Below are positions 40,729-50,964 of a stretch of 64,000 bases of DNA, piece by piece. A model generated the notes under the pieces. That model did not search any database. It saw only the letters and a list, made by a program, of their open reading frames with translations, and was not told the origin of the DNA. Each line of letters opens with the position of its first letter. Position 1 is the first letter of the stretch. The position numbers and the translations under genes are program-made. Source of the DNA: Methanosphaera sp. ISO3-F5 (GTDB lineage Archaea > Methanobacteriota > Methanobacteria > Methanobacteriales > Methanobacteriaceae). The DNA lies in NCBI RefSeq assembly GCF_034480035.2, contig NZ_CP118753.2, positions 124,001 through 188,000 of the forward strand, written 5' to 3'.

Positions 40729-42048
40729 GTGACAGACATATTTGAAAAATGTAAAAGAACTCATTATTCATCAGAAATTTCCCCAGAATTAGCTGGAGAA
40801 ACAGTTAAAGTAACAGGATGGGTACATGAAATAAGAGATCTTGGTGGAATAGTATTTGTATTAATAAGAGACAAAAAAGGAATCACACAACTAACAGCAC
40901 CAAGTAAAAAATTATCTGAAGAAATGATGGCAGATGTAAGAGCTGCAAGAAAAGAAACAATCATCACAGTAACAGGTACAGTACAAGAATCTGGAAAAGC
41001 ACCAAATGGTGTTGAATTAATTCCATCAAACATAGATATAATCAATGTATCTCAATTACCATTACCATTAGACACTACAGAAAAAGTAGATGCAGAAATG
41101 GATACTAGATTAGATGCACGTTTCATGGATTTAAGAAAACATGATGTAAGTGCAATATTCAAAATCAAAAATGAAATGTTACACACAGTACGTAACTATT
41201 TCTATGACAATGACTTCACAGAAATAACAACACCTAAACTAGTAGCATCTGCAACAGAAGGTGGAACAGAATTATTCCCAATCACATACTTTGAAAAAGA
41301 AGCATTCCTTGGACAAAGTCCTCAATTATATAAACAAATGATGATGGCAACAGGATTAGACAATGTATTTGAAATAGGACAAATCTTCAGAGCAGAAGAA
41401 CATGATACATTAAGACACTTGAACGAAGCATTATCTATAGATGCAGAAATGTCTTTCAGAAGTCAAGAAGATGTAATGGATTTATTAGAAAATTTAATTA
41501 AAAACATATTAAACAATCTACAAGAAAAATGTGCTCCAGAATTAGAAGATTTAGGACATGAATTAGATGTTCCTTCAGGTGCATTCCCAGTAGTTCCATA
41601 TGAAGAAGTAATTGACATAGTAAACAGTCAAGATGTTGAAATGGAATATGGGGAAGACTTAAACAGAGCAGCAGAAAAAGTTCTTGGAGAAACAATGGGC
41701 AGTTACTACTTCATAACAGAATGGCCAACAGCAATAAAACCATTTTATGTAATGCCAAAAAGTGACAATCCTGAAAAAAGTACTGCTTTCGACTTAATGT
41801 ACAGAGATTTAGAATTATCAAGTGGTTCTCAACGTATACATGACTATGATTTATTATACAGTCAAATTGAAGCTAAAGATTTAAATCCTGATTCATTCGA
41901 AAAATATTTACAAGCATTCAAATATGGTATGCCACCACATTCTGGTTGGGGTATGGGTGCAGACAGGTTAACAATGGTTTTAACCGGTGCAAAAAACATT
42001 AGGGAAACAGTACTATTCCCTAGAGATAGAAGACGACTAACTCCATAA
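40729..42048 (+). CDS. aspS: aspartyl-tRNA synthetase, archaeal type
   Basis: A 439-residue class IIb synthetase. An N-terminal OB-fold anticodon domain ([21 protein letters not shown]) is followed by class II motif 2 ([20 protein letters not shown]) and motif 3 ([15 protein letters not shown]). The starting GTG at 40729 follows AGGTGAAAAA. Archaeal forms of this length may be non-discriminating and also charge tRNA-Asn; the deciding residues cannot be judged by eye. Confidence 0.94.
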   Translation: MTDIFEKCKRTHYSSEISPELAGETVKVTGWVHEIRDLGGIVFVLIRDKKGITQLTAPSKKLSEEMMADVRAARKETIITVTGTVQESGKAPNGVELIPSNIDIINVSQLPLPLDTTEKVDAEMDTRLDARFMDLRKHDVSAIFKIKNEMLHTVRNYFYDNDFTEITTPKLVASATEGGTELFPITYFEKEAFLGQSPQLYKQMMMATGLDNVFEIGQIFRAEEHDTLRHLNEALSIDAEMSFRSQEDVMDLLENLIKNILNNLQEKCAPELEDLGHELDVPSGAFPVVPYEEVIDIVNSQDVEMEYGEDLNRAAEKVLGETMGSYYFITEWPTAIKPFYVMPKSDNPEKSTAFDLMYRDLELSSGSQRIHDYDLLYSQIEAKDLNPDSFEKYLQAFKYGMPPHSGWGMGADRLTMVLTGAKNIRETVLFPRDRRRLTP

Positions 42049-42096
42049 TCTTCTATTTCTTTTCAAAAAAGGTATATTTGGGAGATTATTAACTTC

Positions 42097-42429
42097 TTAT
42101 TCAATTTTTTCTTTTGATTCAATGTAAAGGTATATCCTTTCTTTTTCAAAGTAGTATGTTTGATCTTCATCTATTTCTTCAGCAATTTCATAAAGTATTC
42201 TATTTTTTTCTAATTGTTTTAATCGTTTAATAAATTCGTCATATTCATGTTGGCTAGTTTTATCAGTATACACTCTATTTAATCCATAAGTAGTCCAGTC
42301 TAATCCGTCCCAACCAAGCATTCTGAAGTCATCTGGTTTTATGATTATTAGTTTTATCAATACCTGAAAATCATCTTCTTCGTATTTTCCATCGAGAACA
42401 GTACATTGAATCTCTTTATTTGTTGACAA
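42097..42429 (-). CDS. hypothetical protein
   Basis: A 110-residue acidic protein with no membrane segment. It starts at TTG 42429, preceded by GAGGAAT. The segment EYDEFIKRLKQLEKN resembles EFEDFITRVHDYMVH in the neighbouring protein upstream (42439-42762), 9 bp away on the same strand, so the two may be distant paralogues in one transcript. No function recognised. Confidence 0.65.
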   Translation of the reverse strand: MSTNKEIQCTVLDGKYEEDDFQVLIKLIIIKPDDFRMLGWDGLDWTTYGLNRVYTDKTSQHEYDEFIKRLKQLEKNRILYEIAEEIDEDQTYYFEKERIYLYIESKEKIE

Positions 42430-42438
42430 TATTATTCC

Positions 42439-42762
42439 TCATATTTTTTTTGATTTGATTACTAGTTTATAGGATTCTTTTGTTTCTTCTTCGTTATCTT
42501 TTATTTCTTTAATGTCTTGCCATATGTTTCCGTGAACCATGTAATCATGTACTCTTGTTATAAAGTCTTCAAATTCTTTTGTTTCTTCTTCATTATCTGG
42601 TGATAATTTGTGCAGGTCTATAAAATCTTTTAACCATTTGCTACCATCATAAAAATAATAGTTAGTGTCATATTCATTATTTGTATTGTATTCAACTTTG
42701 CATTTGATATTATATTGATTATTTTCTTGGTCTTCGATGGTATATTCATATGTTTCTTTCAT
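42439..42762 (-). CDS. hypothetical protein, first of a two-gene unit
   Basis: A 107-residue acidic, Tyr/Asn-rich protein with a GGTGATAAA ribosome-binding site before ATG 42762. It has a beta-rich N-terminal half (EYTIEDQENNQYNIKCKVEY) and ends with LVIKSKKI. It is translated just before the 42097-42429 gene. No family recognised. Confidence 0.65.
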   Translation of the reverse strand: MKETYEYTIEDQENNQYNIKCKVEYNTNNEYDTNYYFYDGSKWLKDFIDLHKLSPDNEEETKEFEDFITRVHDYMVHGNIWQDIKEIKDNEEETKESYKLVIKSKKI

Positions 42763-42935
42763 TTTATCACCTTATATCTATTATATGTTTTATTTTTTTT
42801 AGTTAATAAATTAAGCTTGTAATAACTTTATTATCTTTTGTATGATTTAATCACAATAAATATATATTTATAATTACAAAATATTATTAAATATATTTAG
42901 GTTTGATTATTATTTTTTTTTAAGAAGGGACTCAA

Positions 42936-43238
42936 ATGAAATCAAGAATAAATAGTATTATTAAGAATTTTAATAATACAATAAACGGCACATCTGTCCA
43001 TAACTTGTCTTCCAAGGAAAGCTCTGGAGATACAAGAAAGATTTACCAAATAGATGAAGCCGGAGATTACATAGAAACAACATACAAAGGGATAACAGTA
43101 TACATCAGAGAAAATTATCCTTATTATAATCCTCAAAATGACAAAGTATACTATTCAAAAGAGGAAGAAGCAGAAGATTTATACAAAATAGCAGAAGAAA
43201 TGAATAAATCTTCATTAGAAACCCTAAATGATTTATAA
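42936..43238 (+). CDS. hypothetical protein
   Basis: A 100-residue soluble protein with GAAGGGA 11 bp before the ATG. The N-terminal part is Asn/Ser-rich, the middle is beta-rich and Tyr-rich (YIETTYKGITVYIRENYPYY), and the C-terminus is an acidic helix. No family recognised. It is divergent from the two small genes to its left. Confidence 0.6.
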   Translation: MKSRINSIIKNFNNTINGTSVHNLSSKESSGDTRKIYQIDEAGDYIETTYKGITVYIRENYPYYNPQNDKVYYSKEEEAEDLYKIAEEMNKSSLETLNDL

Positions 43239-43291
43239 TTTCATTAATAAAACTTTTTTTAGCATTTTTTAATTACTTGAAGGTCATATCT

Positions 43292-44635
43292 TTGAAAAAT
43301 TATGCAGTACTAGATATAGAAAATCCAAATTTTAGACAAAACTCTATATGTGCAATAGGAATTATACTAGTTAAAAACAATCAAATTATAAAGAAAGAAT
43401 ACTCATTAATCAACCCAGAAGACACATTTGACAGAATAAACATTGATATAACTAAAATAACACCTCAAAGAGTAAAAAAAAGTCCTACACTACCAGATTA
43501 CTGGCCAAAAATAAAAAATTTACTAATAAATAACATAGTAATTGGACATAATGTAATCTATGATTTAAGAGTACTTTCTAAATCATTACAAAGATACAAT
43601 ATACCTATTCCTGATTTTGATTATATATGTACATTATCTTTATCTAGAAAAAACTTAAAACTATCCTCATATAAACTCGAAAACATAGCCAAAGAATTAC
43701 ATATCAAATATAATCCACATATAGCAATAGAAGATGCAAGAGCAGCTCAAGAATTATTCGAATACATTAATAAACAAAACCAAATATCTTCTAAACAGGT
43801 AAACCATTATCATTTTGTTCCAAAAGTACATGAAAAATATGATCCTAAACTATCCACAAATATAAATAATCTTTATGGTATGATTAGAGTAATACTTTTT
43901 GAAGAATATATAACAGAACCCCAATTTGCTTTATTTGAAGAATGGTATATCAATAACAAAAAATACAACCAATACCTTATATTTCATAAAATAAGTTTAG
44001 TACTTAAAACAATAATAGAAAAAGGATATATTGAAGGATCAGATAAAAAAGAATTAGTAAACATAGTAGATTTTGTACCAATATCAAGTATTTATTCAAA
44101 GAAAACACTTAAAAACCAAGTATTACAAGGAATAATTAAAACTATAACCGCAGATAATAAGGTAACAATAGAAGAATTAACACATTTAAAAGAATGGTTA
44201 CTCCGAAATAATTCATTAAAAGGAACTTACCCTTACGATAAAATACTTATTATAACAGAAACAATTTTAACAAAAGCAGTAATTGATTTTAATCAACAAG
44301 AAAAATTAGCAGATACATTTAAAGACTTAATAACACCAATCAAAAATACAAATGAAACTTTTGAATTAAAAAGTAAAAACTTCTCCTTATCAGGCGAATT
44401 CAACTATGGAAACAAAGAAGATATTATAAAAATATTAGAAAAATATGGATGCACATACAAATCATCAATATCTAACAAGGTGGATTATTTGTTTGTAGGA
44501 GATTTAGGAAGTCCTGCATGGAAATATGGTAACATGGGAGGAAAAATAGTCAAAGCACAAAAATTACAGGATCAAGGCGGAAAAATAAAGATAATAAGTG
44601 AAAAAAATTTATTTAATAACTTAAAAAACATTTAA
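43292..44635 (+). CDS. DEDDh exonuclease with C-terminal BRCT domain
   Basis: A 447-residue protein. The N-terminal third is a DnaQ-type 3'-5' exonuclease: YAVLDIENP (first acidic pair), IGHNVIYDLRVL (second Asp) and HIAIEDARAAQELF (catalytic His and last Asp). A middle helical region of about 170 residues follows, and residues from about 365 form a BRCT-like domain (SLSGEFNYGNKEDIIKILEK ... KVDYLFVGD ... KAQKLQDQGGKIKIISE). Exonuclease plus BRCT suggests a DNA repair role. TTG at 43292, after AAGGTCAT, is preferred over TTG at 43277. Confidence 0.82.
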   Translation: MKNYAVLDIENPNFRQNSICAIGIILVKNNQIIKKEYSLINPEDTFDRINIDITKITPQRVKKSPTLPDYWPKIKNLLINNIVIGHNVIYDLRVLSKSLQRYNIPIPDFDYICTLSLSRKNLKLSSYKLENIAKELHIKYNPHIAIEDARAAQELFEYINKQNQISSKQVNHYHFVPKVHEKYDPKLSTNINNLYGMIRVILFEEYITEPQFALFEEWYINNKKYNQYLIFHKISLVLKTIIEKGYIEGSDKKELVNIVDFVPISSIYSKKTLKNQVLQGIIKTITADNKVTIEELTHLKEWLLRNNSLKGTYPYDKILIITETILTKAVIDFNQQEKLADTFKDLITPIKNTNETFELKSKNFSLSGEFNYGNKEDIIKILEKYGCTYKSSISNKVDYLFVGDLGSPAWKYGNMGGKIVKAQKLQDQGGKIKIISEKNLFNNLKNI

Positions 44636-44927
44636 CTTTTATAGTAACATTCAAATTTTCATTTATCTGGCCTGTTTATCTAGAATGTACGGTTTATCCT
44701 AATAAAAAGAGAATTTTAAATCAAATTATCCCTTAAATAATTATTAGACATAACTTAATTATTAAATTCATATTTAATTTATTTAATGCTTTTTTTCACA
44801 TATCTCATTTAATATTTTCTTTTAATATTAAAAATTATTATAAAAAATCATTATATTTTAATAATATGATAAATAAATTATATATTATACTATTAAATAT
44901 TGTATTGAAAAATAGGAGGTTAATTAG

Positions 44928-45176
44928 ATGGCAGATCAAGTACATAAAGAAATTTTAAAAACAATTTCTGTTTTAATGACAACAGCTTTCGCATTTGTAG
45001 CAGGTTCTGCATGGAATGAAGCAATTCAAACTTTAATTAAAGAATTCATTGGTACATCCGGTTCAGCTGTATCCAGTATGTTAATTTATGCTGTTGTAGT
45101 AACAATTATTGCAGTAGTTGTAACTTTATTCATTGGAAGATTAGTCGGTAAAGCAGGTATCGATATTGAAGAATAA
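44928..45176 (+). CDS. DUF5654 small membrane protein
   Basis: An 82-residue protein with two hydrophobic segments (about 14-30 and 50-72). FAFVAGSAWNEAIQTLI and the second helix YAVVVTIIAVVVTLFIGRL match the DUF5654 family, common in Methanobacteriales and of unknown function. A very strong AGGAGGT precedes the ATG and the codon use is biased, suggesting high expression. The roughly 290 bp before it has no gene. Confidence 0.85.
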   Translation: MADQVHKEILKTISVLMTTAFAFVAGSAWNEAIQTLIKEFIGTSGSAVSSMLIYAVVVTIIAVVVTLFIGRLVGKAGIDIEE

Positions 45177-45353
45177 GCAAATATTTCTTGTTTAATCTTC
45201 TTTTATTTTTAATTTTTAGAATTAATTAAATTAACAGCTTATTTTTTATCTAAAAAAAGATAATTTTTTTAATTTATACTTAACTATGCATATCTATTTT
45301 TTATACATAAAAAGTTAATTTTTGTGAACTATTGTAAAAAGAAATTAGTCTGA

Positions 45354-46382
45354 TTATAAATCACAAAAATCATTTCTGGCTTTTATCATAGCTTGTATAT
45401 TTTTTAATTGTGTGTTTGGGGAGATCATGCACCCTGGACTAAGAATGTCTATTCCTTTGCCTAATATATTTAATGTTTCATTATAAATTTCTTTTGGAGT
45501 TTTTCTAAACAATGTTTCATTAGTAGAAATATTTCCACAGATTCTAGTTTTTGTGTTTAATTCTGCTTGTATCTGTTTAGCATAAGTAATATCTACCTTT
45601 TCAGCAATACTTATTCCTTCAAAACCACAAGTTAATACTTCTTTTAGTGTAGAAGTTATGTCTCCACAGATATGTAATACGGTGGGTGTCTTTGAATAGT
45701 TTGCTAACTCTTCTAGAAAAGGTTTTAATATTTTTTTGAATAAATGTGGTTCTAATATTGATTGTGTAGCATTAGGTTCATAGATTGCGATGATATCAAT
45801 GCCTATCTCATCATAGAATTTAATTTCTTCCATTAGACCTGTTGTAATAGAATATAATGCATCTTCAACATCAACAATATTTGTATTTAATTGTTTTATA
45901 ACACCTTCTAGACCTTCGTAGTAAATTTGTCCTAAGAGTGTGAATGGTCCTACTATGGAACCGATTATTGGAATTTCCTCATTATAATTATCTGTTAAGA
46001 TTTTTGTTGCTTTTTCTAAAGTAGGAAATCTTGCATTATTTGTAAAATCTTCGGGTATTTCTATGTATTCCATTTGTGTAAATGGTGTATCTATTATTTC
46101 TTTGGTATTTGTTTCTTTTAGTTTAACAGTGCATCCTAATGCCTCTGCTTCAAAACATAAATCAAAAGGTAATGCTATACTTTCAAATCCACAATATTCA
46201 TGGCTTATGGAGGCTATTTTTGCTATTTGTTCGGGATCATTATGTAATTGTGGGAAAGTTATATTGTTTTTTTTAGTTATTTCTGTTAGATTTACTGCTG
46301 AAAATGTAGTGCAGGGTATCCATTCTATTTCATTTAATGTTAATGAGTTATATAAATTGTTTTTTGTATTAATTTTAATCAC
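45354..46382 (-). CDS. MtaA-like methylcobalamin:coenzyme M methyltransferase paralogue
   Basis: A 342-residue protein of the MtaA/uroporphyrinogen decarboxylase fold. The zinc ligands are visible as LHICG (His and Cys) and the downstream Cys in LSPGCMISP. FDLCFEAEALGC and PIIGSIVGPFTLLGQ match the neighbouring MtaA. Such enzymes move the methyl group from a corrinoid protein to coenzyme M. It starts with GTG at 46382 and lacks a clear ribosome-binding site, the GTGAT itself being the start. It lies 46 bp after the other copy and is more diverged. Confidence 0.85.
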   Translation of the reverse strand: MIKINTKNNLYNSLTLNEIEWIPCTTFSAVNLTEITKKNNITFPQLHNDPEQIAKIASISHEYCGFESIALPFDLCFEAEALGCTVKLKETNTKEIIDTPFTQMEYIEIPEDFTNNARFPTLEKATKILTDNYNEEIPIIGSIVGPFTLLGQIYYEGLEGVIKQLNTNIVDVEDALYSITTGLMEEIKFYDEIGIDIIAIYEPNATQSILEPHLFKKILKPFLEELANYSKTPTVLHICGDITSTLKEVLTCGFEGISIAEKVDITYAKQIQAELNTKTRICGNISTNETLFRKTPKEIYNETLNILGKGIDILSPGCMISPNTQLKNIQAMIKARNDFCDL

Positions 46383-46428
46383 GATTTATATTCAATTTAT
46401 AAAAAGAAAAAAAGTTTGGGGATGGGGA

Positions 46429-47451
46429 TTATATTCCAAAGTATTCGTTTCTTGCTTGAACCATTGCACGTACGTTTTCTGCTGGTGATAATGGTGCAAT
46501 CATACATGCTGGTAATAATACTCCTACATTTTTGTCTAGTGCTACTTTTACTTCTTCTTTTACTGCTTCTGGTGATTTCATGAATAATGTATCTGTTACT
46601 GAAATGTTTCCACATACTACAGTATCTGAACCTAATCTTTCACGTACTGCTTGTGCTTCGTTTATGTCTACATCATCTGCAATACTTATTCCCTGGTAAC
46701 CGGTACTTAGCATGTTTTCTGCTTGTGGAAGTGAGTTTCCACATATGTGTAATACCATTGGGATGTCGGAGGTATCTGTTAGTTCTTCATGTAGTGGGTT
46801 TAATAATTGTTTGTATAATGGTGGTGCTAATAGTTCTGGTGCTCCGTTTGGTTCATATAATACGATTGCATCCATATCTAATTCATTATATAGTTCTATT
46901 TGTTCAATTAAAGCAATGTTTACTTCATCTAATGCATCTTCAACAACATTTATTTTTGTGTTTATATCTTTTAATACTCCTTCTATTCCTAGACATTGTC
47001 CTAGAACGGTTAATGGACCACTCATTGCTCCTACTATTGGTACGTCTTTATCATCATATTTTTCATGTAATATGTTGGTTGCTTCTACCATTGCAGGGAA
47101 TCTTGCATTGTGGATGTAGTCTTCTGGTGCTTCGAATGTTTCTATGTCGAATGGACAGTTGATTGTTGATGATGAGTTGTCATGATCAGTTAGTGCAATT
47201 TCACATCCTAATGCATCTGCTTCGAAACATAAATCGAATGGTAAAACCATACTTTCTAATCCTACATGTTCGTATGCACTTGCTGCAATTGTTGCCATGT
47301 CTTCAGCATCAGTATGTCCTTTTGGCCAGGAAACTCCTTCTTTTTCCATTAATTCTATCATACATGTTGCGGGAAAAGATCCTACTGGAGTTACTTCATT
47401 ATCTTCTGTTGTTAATGCTGCTATTAAATTATCTCTTAAATTAAGATCCAT
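46429..47451 (-). CDS. mtaA: methylcobalamin:coenzyme M methyltransferase MtaA
   Basis: A 340-residue enzyme for the last step of methanol activation, transferring methyl from MtaC-bound cobalamin to coenzyme M. Zinc ligands lie in VLHICGNS and LLPACMIAP. FDLCFEADALGCEI, PIVGAMSGPLTVLGQ and YEPNGAPELL are typical. ATG at 47451 is preceded by GTGATG; the GTG at 47460 is that ribosome-binding site. GC content and codon bias are higher than in the downstream copy, suggesting it is the main, highly expressed enzyme. mtaB and mtaC are not in the window. Confidence 0.92.
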   Translation of the reverse strand: MDLNLRDNLIAALTTEDNEVTPVGSFPATCMIELMEKEGVSWPKGHTDAEDMATIAASAYEHVGLESMVLPFDLCFEADALGCEIALTDHDNSSSTINCPFDIETFEAPEDYIHNARFPAMVEATNILHEKYDDKDVPIVGAMSGPLTVLGQCLGIEGVLKDINTKINVVEDALDEVNIALIEQIELYNELDMDAIVLYEPNGAPELLAPPLYKQLLNPLHEELTDTSDIPMVLHICGNSLPQAENMLSTGYQGISIADDVDINEAQAVRERLGSDTVVCGNISVTDTLFMKSPEAVKEEVKVALDKNVGVLLPACMIAPLSPAENVRAMVQARNEYFGI

Positions 47452-47951
47452 ATACATCACATCTATTTATTATTATGAAACTCAGACGATTATCCTTTTT
47501 TCAATTACCAATAGTAAACCAATTATTTTTTTTTTAAACACTCTGGAGTTATTATATGTATAATGTTACACATTCTTTAAATTCTAATAATCGTATGAAT
47601 TTCTACTTAATAGTATGTTTAACCTATTATTCATATTTTTTAACAAATTTTAAGACAATTTAAAGCTTAAAAATCAAAATAAGTTGTTTATATCAATTTA
47701 TTATTTTTAATTTTATAATCAATTTCAAATATTTTTTTATAGATTAAATTATGATTATTTACTTAAATTTAAAAGTTAATACATATTTTGAAATTTTTAT
47801 ATTTTTTCAAATATACTGTTTATATTATAAAAAAATATGTTACTCTAAGAAAAAGATGGTGGATACAATGATAATAAATAAAATATATTTCTAAAAAAAT
47901 TAAAAATATAATATAAAAAAGTATATAATAAAACATTAAAGTTAAAAGATA
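47452..47951. other. non-coding AT-rich region between mtaA and a FilR1-like regulator
   Basis: About 490 bp without a credible gene. On the minus strand it includes the mtaA promoter, with a TATA-like ATTATACATATAATA near 47560. The long leader leaves room for operators. A tiny frame at 47869 with a GGTGG site codes only 8 residues and is discounted. Confidence 0.55.
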
Positions 47952-48773
47952 TTAAACATTATTTAAAATTAAATATGTGTCATCTGACATGGATTCAATT
48001 TCTTCAAATAATTTATTTCCCCATTCTATAAATTTCGGATCATGGGAAATAACTCCAGCATTAGTATCATATGTTTTATTATTATTATATAAAACAAACA
48101 TTACCTCTTCTTCGGATATAGCTAAAGATAACTTAATATTTTCAACCGATTTAACTTTAACTGTCCTATTTTTCAAGGGACTAGATTTAATCTCCTTTTT
48201 GTTCTGAATTAAAAATTCTTTAATATTATCTGGTACTAAAATTTTTAATTCAGTCGTTGTATCTGAATCAATTTCAGTTGTTTTCCTAAATTCAGGATGT
48301 ACATGCGTGAAAATAATTTTAACACTTTTTTCTGATGTCATATTTTTGGTAAAGTTATTGACTACTTTGTATGGATTTAAAGGTGTATTATGTATGATTT
48401 CATAGTTTTCACTCAAAGGTAATTCTTCAAGAACTTTTATTTTATTATTTTTCACATAATGATGATTAATATAATCTTCAAAACAATCTATATTTTCAAT
48501 AGTTTTGTTTAAATAAAGTAAATTTATCATCTTCTTTTTAACTGAATTTTTTATATGGTATTTATCGTTTAATTTTGTTATTAATCCATTTTTCTCTAAT
48601 TGTTTAATGTTGCTTGATATTGAACCGTAATTGATACCCTTATCACTTAATTCTCTTGCATTCAAATCGGATTTACATAAATTGGACAAAATCTTCAATT
48701 TTATTTCTGATCGCACCATAAATTTAATCTCTTTTTGAATTGTATCATATTCCGTTATATCTTCAAATACCAT
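47952..48773 (-). CDS. winged-helix regulator with FilR1-like (DUF1724) domain
   Basis: A 273-residue archaeal transcription factor. The N-terminal winged helix covers about residues 20-80 (IKLKILSNLCKSDLNARELS, then YGSISSNIKQLEKNGLITK). The C-terminal 170 residues follow the FilR1/DUF1724 pattern of methanogen regulators. ATG at 48773 follows AAAGGTGTATAG. It is 500 bp upstream of mtaA on the same strand and divergent from a second regulator of the same class. Related Methanosarcina Msr proteins control methanol methyltransferase genes, so a similar role is a reasonable inference. Confidence 0.78.
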   Translation of the reverse strand: MVFEDITEYDTIQKEIKFMVRSEIKLKILSNLCKSDLNARELSDKGINYGSISSNIKQLEKNGLITKLNDKYHIKNSVKKKMINLLYLNKTIENIDCFEDYINHHYVKNNKIKVLEELPLSENYEIIHNTPLNPYKVVNNFTKNMTSEKSVKIIFTHVHPEFRKTTEIDSDTTTELKILVPDNIKEFLIQNKKEIKSSPLKNRTVKVKSVENIKLSLAISEEEVMFVLYNNNKTYDTNAGVISHDPKFIEWGNKLFEEIESMSDDTYLILNNV

Positions 48774-48972
48774 TCTATACACCTTTTGTATACTGTTTTA
48801 ATTTTTATTTTTATTTATTTATATTGTATGAGGTGTTTTTTGTCAATTTTACTTTATTTTTCTTAAATTTTATTTTTAAATCACTAATATCGCACATTTT
48901 ATATTTTAATTATGATATAGATAATATTAATAAGAATTCTAGCTAACATATAATAAAATTTTGGGTGATTTT

Positions 48973-49794
48973 ATGGGATCTGATGAAAATTTATTATTTA
49001 ATCAACAATCGTTTGAAAAAATACAGTATTTTTTAACTAGTACTTTTCGTGTAGAGATTTTGTTGGAGTTGTATGAATCAGATAAAACAGTTAAGAATCT
49101 TAAAGAAATTCTTAATAAATCTGAAAGTAATATTTTACATTACTTAAAAGACTTTGAAGATAAAGATCTTATTGAACGAAATAAAGAGTTATACACTTTA
49201 ACTTCTAAAGGTTATTTCACAATCAGACATATTGTTAAACTAATCAGTAACTGGGGAAGTATTAATTCCAATTTAGATTTTTGGGATAATCATTTATATG
49301 ATAAATTACCTTTACCATTTGTTTTAAATATGGAATTATGGGATAATTCTTCAATAGTAGAAAATGATAATCTCGATTATAATAAGCCATCCCATGTTTA
49401 TTCAGAATTAATATCAAAATCTAAGCATATAAAAGTAATATTGCCTGTATTATCCACATATCATTTAGAAGCAATTCTAAATTCACTAGAAAAAAATGAT
49501 GGAACATTAGACTTAATTACATCTAATATCCTTTTAAAAAATATATATGCCTCCGAGCTTCATGAAAGGTTTTTTAAACTAAAAGGTAAAGGAAAAATCA
49601 GATTATGGGCAGTAAATCAGGGAAGTAGATTGAATAAATTTTTAACTTGTACCGAAAAATTTTCATCATTATTCCTAATATATGATAATGGAGTTTATGA
49701 TGACTCCGTAATGTTATTAAACGAAGATAAAACGAATGTTAAAAAATTAAATAATTTATTTGATTCATATAAAGAAACTACGCATCCTCAATAG
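48973..49794 (+). CDS. second winged-helix regulator with FilR1-like (DUF1724) domain
   Basis: A 273-residue protein with the same architecture as its divergent neighbour: winged helix at about residues 20-75 (FRVEILLELYESDKTVKNLK, NILHYLKDFEDKDLIERNK) and a C-terminal FilR1-type domain with YSELISKSKHIKVILPVLS and the tail ending in LNNLFDSYKE. ATG at 48973 follows GGGTGATTTT; TTG at 48961 overlaps that site. The two proteins are clearly diverged, so they probably sense different signals or bind different promoters. Confidence 0.78.
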   Translation: MGSDENLLFNQQSFEKIQYFLTSTFRVEILLELYESDKTVKNLKEILNKSESNILHYLKDFEDKDLIERNKELYTLTSKGYFTIRHIVKLISNWGSINSNLDFWDNHLYDKLPLPFVLNMELWDNSSIVENDNLDYNKPSHVYSELISKSKHIKVILPVLSTYHLEAILNSLEKNDGTLDLITSNILLKNIYASELHERFFKLKGKGKIRLWAVNQGSRLNKFLTCTEKFSSLFLIYDNGVYDDSVMLLNEDKTNVKKLNNLFDSYKETTHPQ

Positions 49795-49836
49795 AATTTA
49801 TCTGATCAAATTAATATTTTGAATGAAGGAATACAC

Positions 49837-50964
49837 ATGAATAAAATAGTTTTACTTTCAAATTATCTTAGAAAAGAAGGAATGCCAGTAAGTATTAGAA
49901 GCACGTCATTAGCAATGGAAGTAGTCGAAACATTAGGTAAATCAATGACAGTTAACGAATTATATAACTCACTGAAAGTAATATATGTTAAAAACCTCGA
50001 AGACTATGATAAATTTGACAGAGTTTTCAATAAAATTTTTACAAACGTAAACATAAAATCTAGAAAAAATAACAGAAAAAAACAGGATCATGAAGAAGTA
50101 GTACTAGAAGAAGTAACTGGTGAAGACTTAATATTTAATCAAAATGAAGATCTAGACCAACTTGAACAATTATATGATGAAATGATAGAATATAACTCTG
50201 AAACTAAAGCATCTCAGGGAAAATTAGTCAATCAAAGTATGTTACTATTAGATAATTTTGATCAAAGATTATTTGAGTTATGCAAAAAACTCAGCAGAAA
50301 AATAGCCAATAAACGTTCAAAAAGAAGAAAAAAGAATAACTCGCACCATATTGACATGACTAGAACAATCAGGGCAAACATAAAAAATGGGGGACATATA
50401 ATGAAATTAATATATGATAAACCTCCGATGAAAAAGACAAAACATATCTTTCTATGCGATGTTAGCGGATCCTGTGAATGGGTTACATCCTGGTTTTTCT
50501 TATTATTATACGGATGCATAAACACATTTGATAAAGTAAAAGTATATGACTTTGACAACAGATTAATTGATGTAACAGATTTATTACTAAATGAACACTT
50601 TGGAACTATAGGACAAGTAAATGTAGCACAACGTAGCAAGGGAATATTATGTTATGGACAATCAGACATGGTAAAATCATTTAAAGAATTTCTTGATGAG
50701 GCAGAAATAACTCATCGTACTGATATCATTATATTAACCGATTGCAGGGACTGGAAAGGAAAACGAGTAAATGGAGTATTAGAAAGTGCAACACTCATGA
50801 AACATATGGTACAAAAAGCAAATCGTGTCATAATATTAAATCCTGAAAAGAAAATTAGGTGGAATAATGCCACAAGTTGTGTACAAGACTACGAAGATGT
50901 AGGAGTCGAAATATACGAAACTTCTAGTCTTGATAAATTTGAAAAAGTAATAAGTCAATTATAA
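49837..50964 (+). CDS. VWA-domain protein, CoxE-like
   Basis: A 375-residue protein. The N-terminal half is helical and charged. The C-terminal half is a von Willebrand A domain with the metal-ion site DVSGS in HIFLCDVSGSCEW, and TDCRDWKG as a further metal-coordinating loop. CoxE-type VWA proteins normally work with a MoxR-type AAA ATPase to insert metals or remodel complexes, but no MoxR gene is adjacent. ATG at 49837 follows AAGGAAT; TTG at 49819 is possible but weaker. Confidence 0.82.
   Translation: MNKIVLLSNYLRKEGMPVSIRSTSLAMEVVETLGKSMTVNELYNSLKVIYVKNLEDYDKFDRVFNKIFTNVNIKSRKNNRKKQDHEEVVLEEVTGEDLIFNQNEDLDQLEQLYDEMIEYNSETKASQGKLVNQSMLLLDNFDQRLFELCKKLSRKIANKRSKRRKKNNSHHIDMTRTIRANIKNGGHIMKLIYDKPPMKKTKHIFLCDVSGSCEWVTSWFFLLLYGCINTFDKVKVYDFDNRLIDVTDLLLNEHFGTIGQVNVAQRSKGILCYGQSDMVKSFKEFLDEAEITHRTDIIILTDCRDWKGKRVNGVLESATLMKHMVQKANRVIILNPEKKIRWNNATSCVQDYEDVGVEIYETSSLDKFEKVISQL

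Noticed and set aside
46587-47444. Plus-strand open frames of 90-190 codons opposite mtaA
   Set aside because: They are low-complexity Leu/His/Cys-rich translations antisense to a well-conserved enzyme.
48740-48946. 68-codon plus-strand frame between the divergent regulators
   Set aside because: It overlaps the start of the minus-strand regulator, is Phe/Tyr-rich and lacks translation signals.
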